A stretch of 64,000 bases of DNA from Nitrospirota bacterium. Its GTDB lineage: Bacteria; Nitrospirota; Leptospirillia; Leptospirillales; Leptospirillaceae. The first letter of the stretch is position 1. Every line of letters begins with the position of its first letter. The notes beneath the pieces are model-generated. The model was not told the origin of the DNA. It did not search any database and was given only the letters and a program-made list of their open reading frames with translations. Shown piece after piece: positions 63,416-64,000 of the stretch. The stretch spans positions 24,146-88,145 of the forward strand of contig JAJYYA010000005.1 of assembly GCA_021801345.1 (NCBI GenBank). Reading direction: 5' to 3'. A program made the position numbers and the translations under genes.

Positions 63416-63801
63416 GTGCCTCAAAGAAGACCTCTTGGATAATCTCCTACGATATTGCAGCTCCCCGAAGGCTCAACAGGGTGCATCGGTACCTGAAGAG
63501 ATGTGGGATTCCTCTTCAGTACTCAGTCTTCATGACGCGAGGAAATGAGGCATTCCTCGACAGGATCATGGCTGACCTCGCCATGATTATTAACCCACGG
63601 GAAGATGATATTCGCGCCTATCCAGTACCCGAGAACCCTGATATCATCTGGATTGGAAAACAGCCTATGCCGGACGAGGTCACGTTCAGCATGTTGCCCA
63701 ATCTGGAGAATGAAATGATTATCCGGGGAATTGGCGAGAAGACAAACGGGATGGTTGTCAGCGAGTCAGAAAGTGGGGAAGACGGGATCCTTCTATGTTA
63801 A
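63412..63801 (+). CDS. cas2: Cas2
   Basis: 129 residues, slightly longer than average. SWIISYDIAAPRRLNRVHRY has the conserved Asp; LKRCGIPLQYSVFMTRGNE is typical. Cas2 bridges Cas1 dimers. It ends 72 bases before the first CRISPR repeat. Confidence 0.93.
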   Translation: MSASKKTSWIISYDIAAPRRLNRVHRYLKRCGIPLQYSVFMTRGNEAFLDRIMADLAMIINPREDDIRAYPVPENPDIIWIGKQPMPDEVTFSMLPNLENEMIIRGIGEKTNGMVVSESESGEDGILLC

Positions 63802-63873
63802 CTTTTTTGCTTCTCGATTTTTCTGCAACCCTTCCCGGAAACCGCTGGGAGAAAAGGCTCAGGGAAGGAGGGC
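63802..63873 (+). promoter_or_regulatory. CRISPR leader
   Basis: 72 bases between the cas2 stop and the first repeat; T-rich at its left end. Expected to hold the array promoter and the Cas1-Cas2 recognition site, though no consensus promoter is obvious. Confidence 0.55.
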
Positions 63874-64000
63874 TGACCGAAGAGAAGACCTGATGAATAA
63901 GGGATTAAGACGCAGTTCACCCGGTGGCAATGAGAGTCTTTCATGACCGAAGAGAAGACCTGATGAATAAGGGATTAAGACTCTCCATCATGTCCGGGAC
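63874..64000 (+). CRISPR. CRISPR array start (two repeats seen, continues beyond window)
   Basis: Identical 38-base repeats at 63874-63911 and 63944-63981 (TGACCGAAGAGAAG...GGGATTAAGAC) separated by a 32-base spacer (63912-63943); the second spacer is cut by the window end. The repeat ends in GATTAAGAC, common in type III arrays. The first base could belong to the spacer, making the repeat 37. Confidence 0.95.

Overview
The window is a GC-rich (roughly 60%) bacterial chromosome segment of housekeeping genes interrupted by a dense accessory and defence region. The mix of single-copy bacterial genes (ilvD, ndk, tyrS, dnaE, a uvrD/pcrA helicase), a copper-export pair, solitary AAA/DUF4143 ATPases and a type III-B CRISPR-Cas locus would suit an acidophilic, metal-exposed bacterium such as a Leptospirillum-like Nitrospirota. 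That placement is an impression from protein content only; no rRNA or other taxonomic marker is present.

Layout. 1-16217 is mostly core: a partial HtrA-like protease, a LuxR-type regulator, a Uma2-family protein, a tight four-gene operon (ilvD, UDP-glucuronate decarboxylase, flippase-like membrane protein, PD-(D/E)XK nuclease), a soluble chemotaxis receptor, a two-gene AbiL/RloAB-like defence module (10684-12374), ndk and tyrS. 16218-30125 is an accessory region: AAA+/DUF4143 ATPases, copA-copZ, two related AAA ATPases each flanked by a direct duplication of neighbouring host sequence, a broken VapBC pair, an IS4 remnant, and an IscB (HEARO/omega-RNA) element sitting precisely inside a DUF4143 gene. 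30272-39371 is a leftward cluster (EAL protein, UvrD-like helicase, two tandem zinc-ribbon-like paralogues, dnaE). 39530-43460 holds an Rpn-family gene with decayed copies of its 3' end, a PIN fragment and another DUF4143 ATPase.

45976-64000 is a rightward defence island: an NE0113-family CARF/ring-nuclease-like protein; a HEPN-motif protein overlapping a giant MazG-like/PLD/SF2 helicase; a PIN/Phd toxin-antitoxin pair inserted between two copies of the helicase 3' end; cmr1-cas10-cmr3-cmr4-cmr5-cmr6; a CARF-HEPN Csx2-family RNase; cas1, a second degenerate Cas1-like gene, cas2; and the start of a CRISPR array running off the window. Cas10 keeps HD and GGDD motifs, so cyclic-oligoadenylate signalling to the Csx2-like RNase, tempered by the NE0113 protein, is the expected logic.

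Most notable patterns: (i) three accessory modules (two AAA ATPases, one toxin-antitoxin pair) each lie between direct copies of a neighbouring host sequence; (ii) six accessory genes or gene remnants have a near-consensus -35/-10 promoter whose -10 box ends only 6-7 nt before the start codon, implying leaderless mRNAs, some overlapped by long palindromes; (iii) the IscB insertion can be resolved to the base, and its predicted guide would recognise the uninterrupted allele; (iv) the overlapping HEPN plus MazG-PLD-helicase pair is a candidate defence system I cannot match to a named one.
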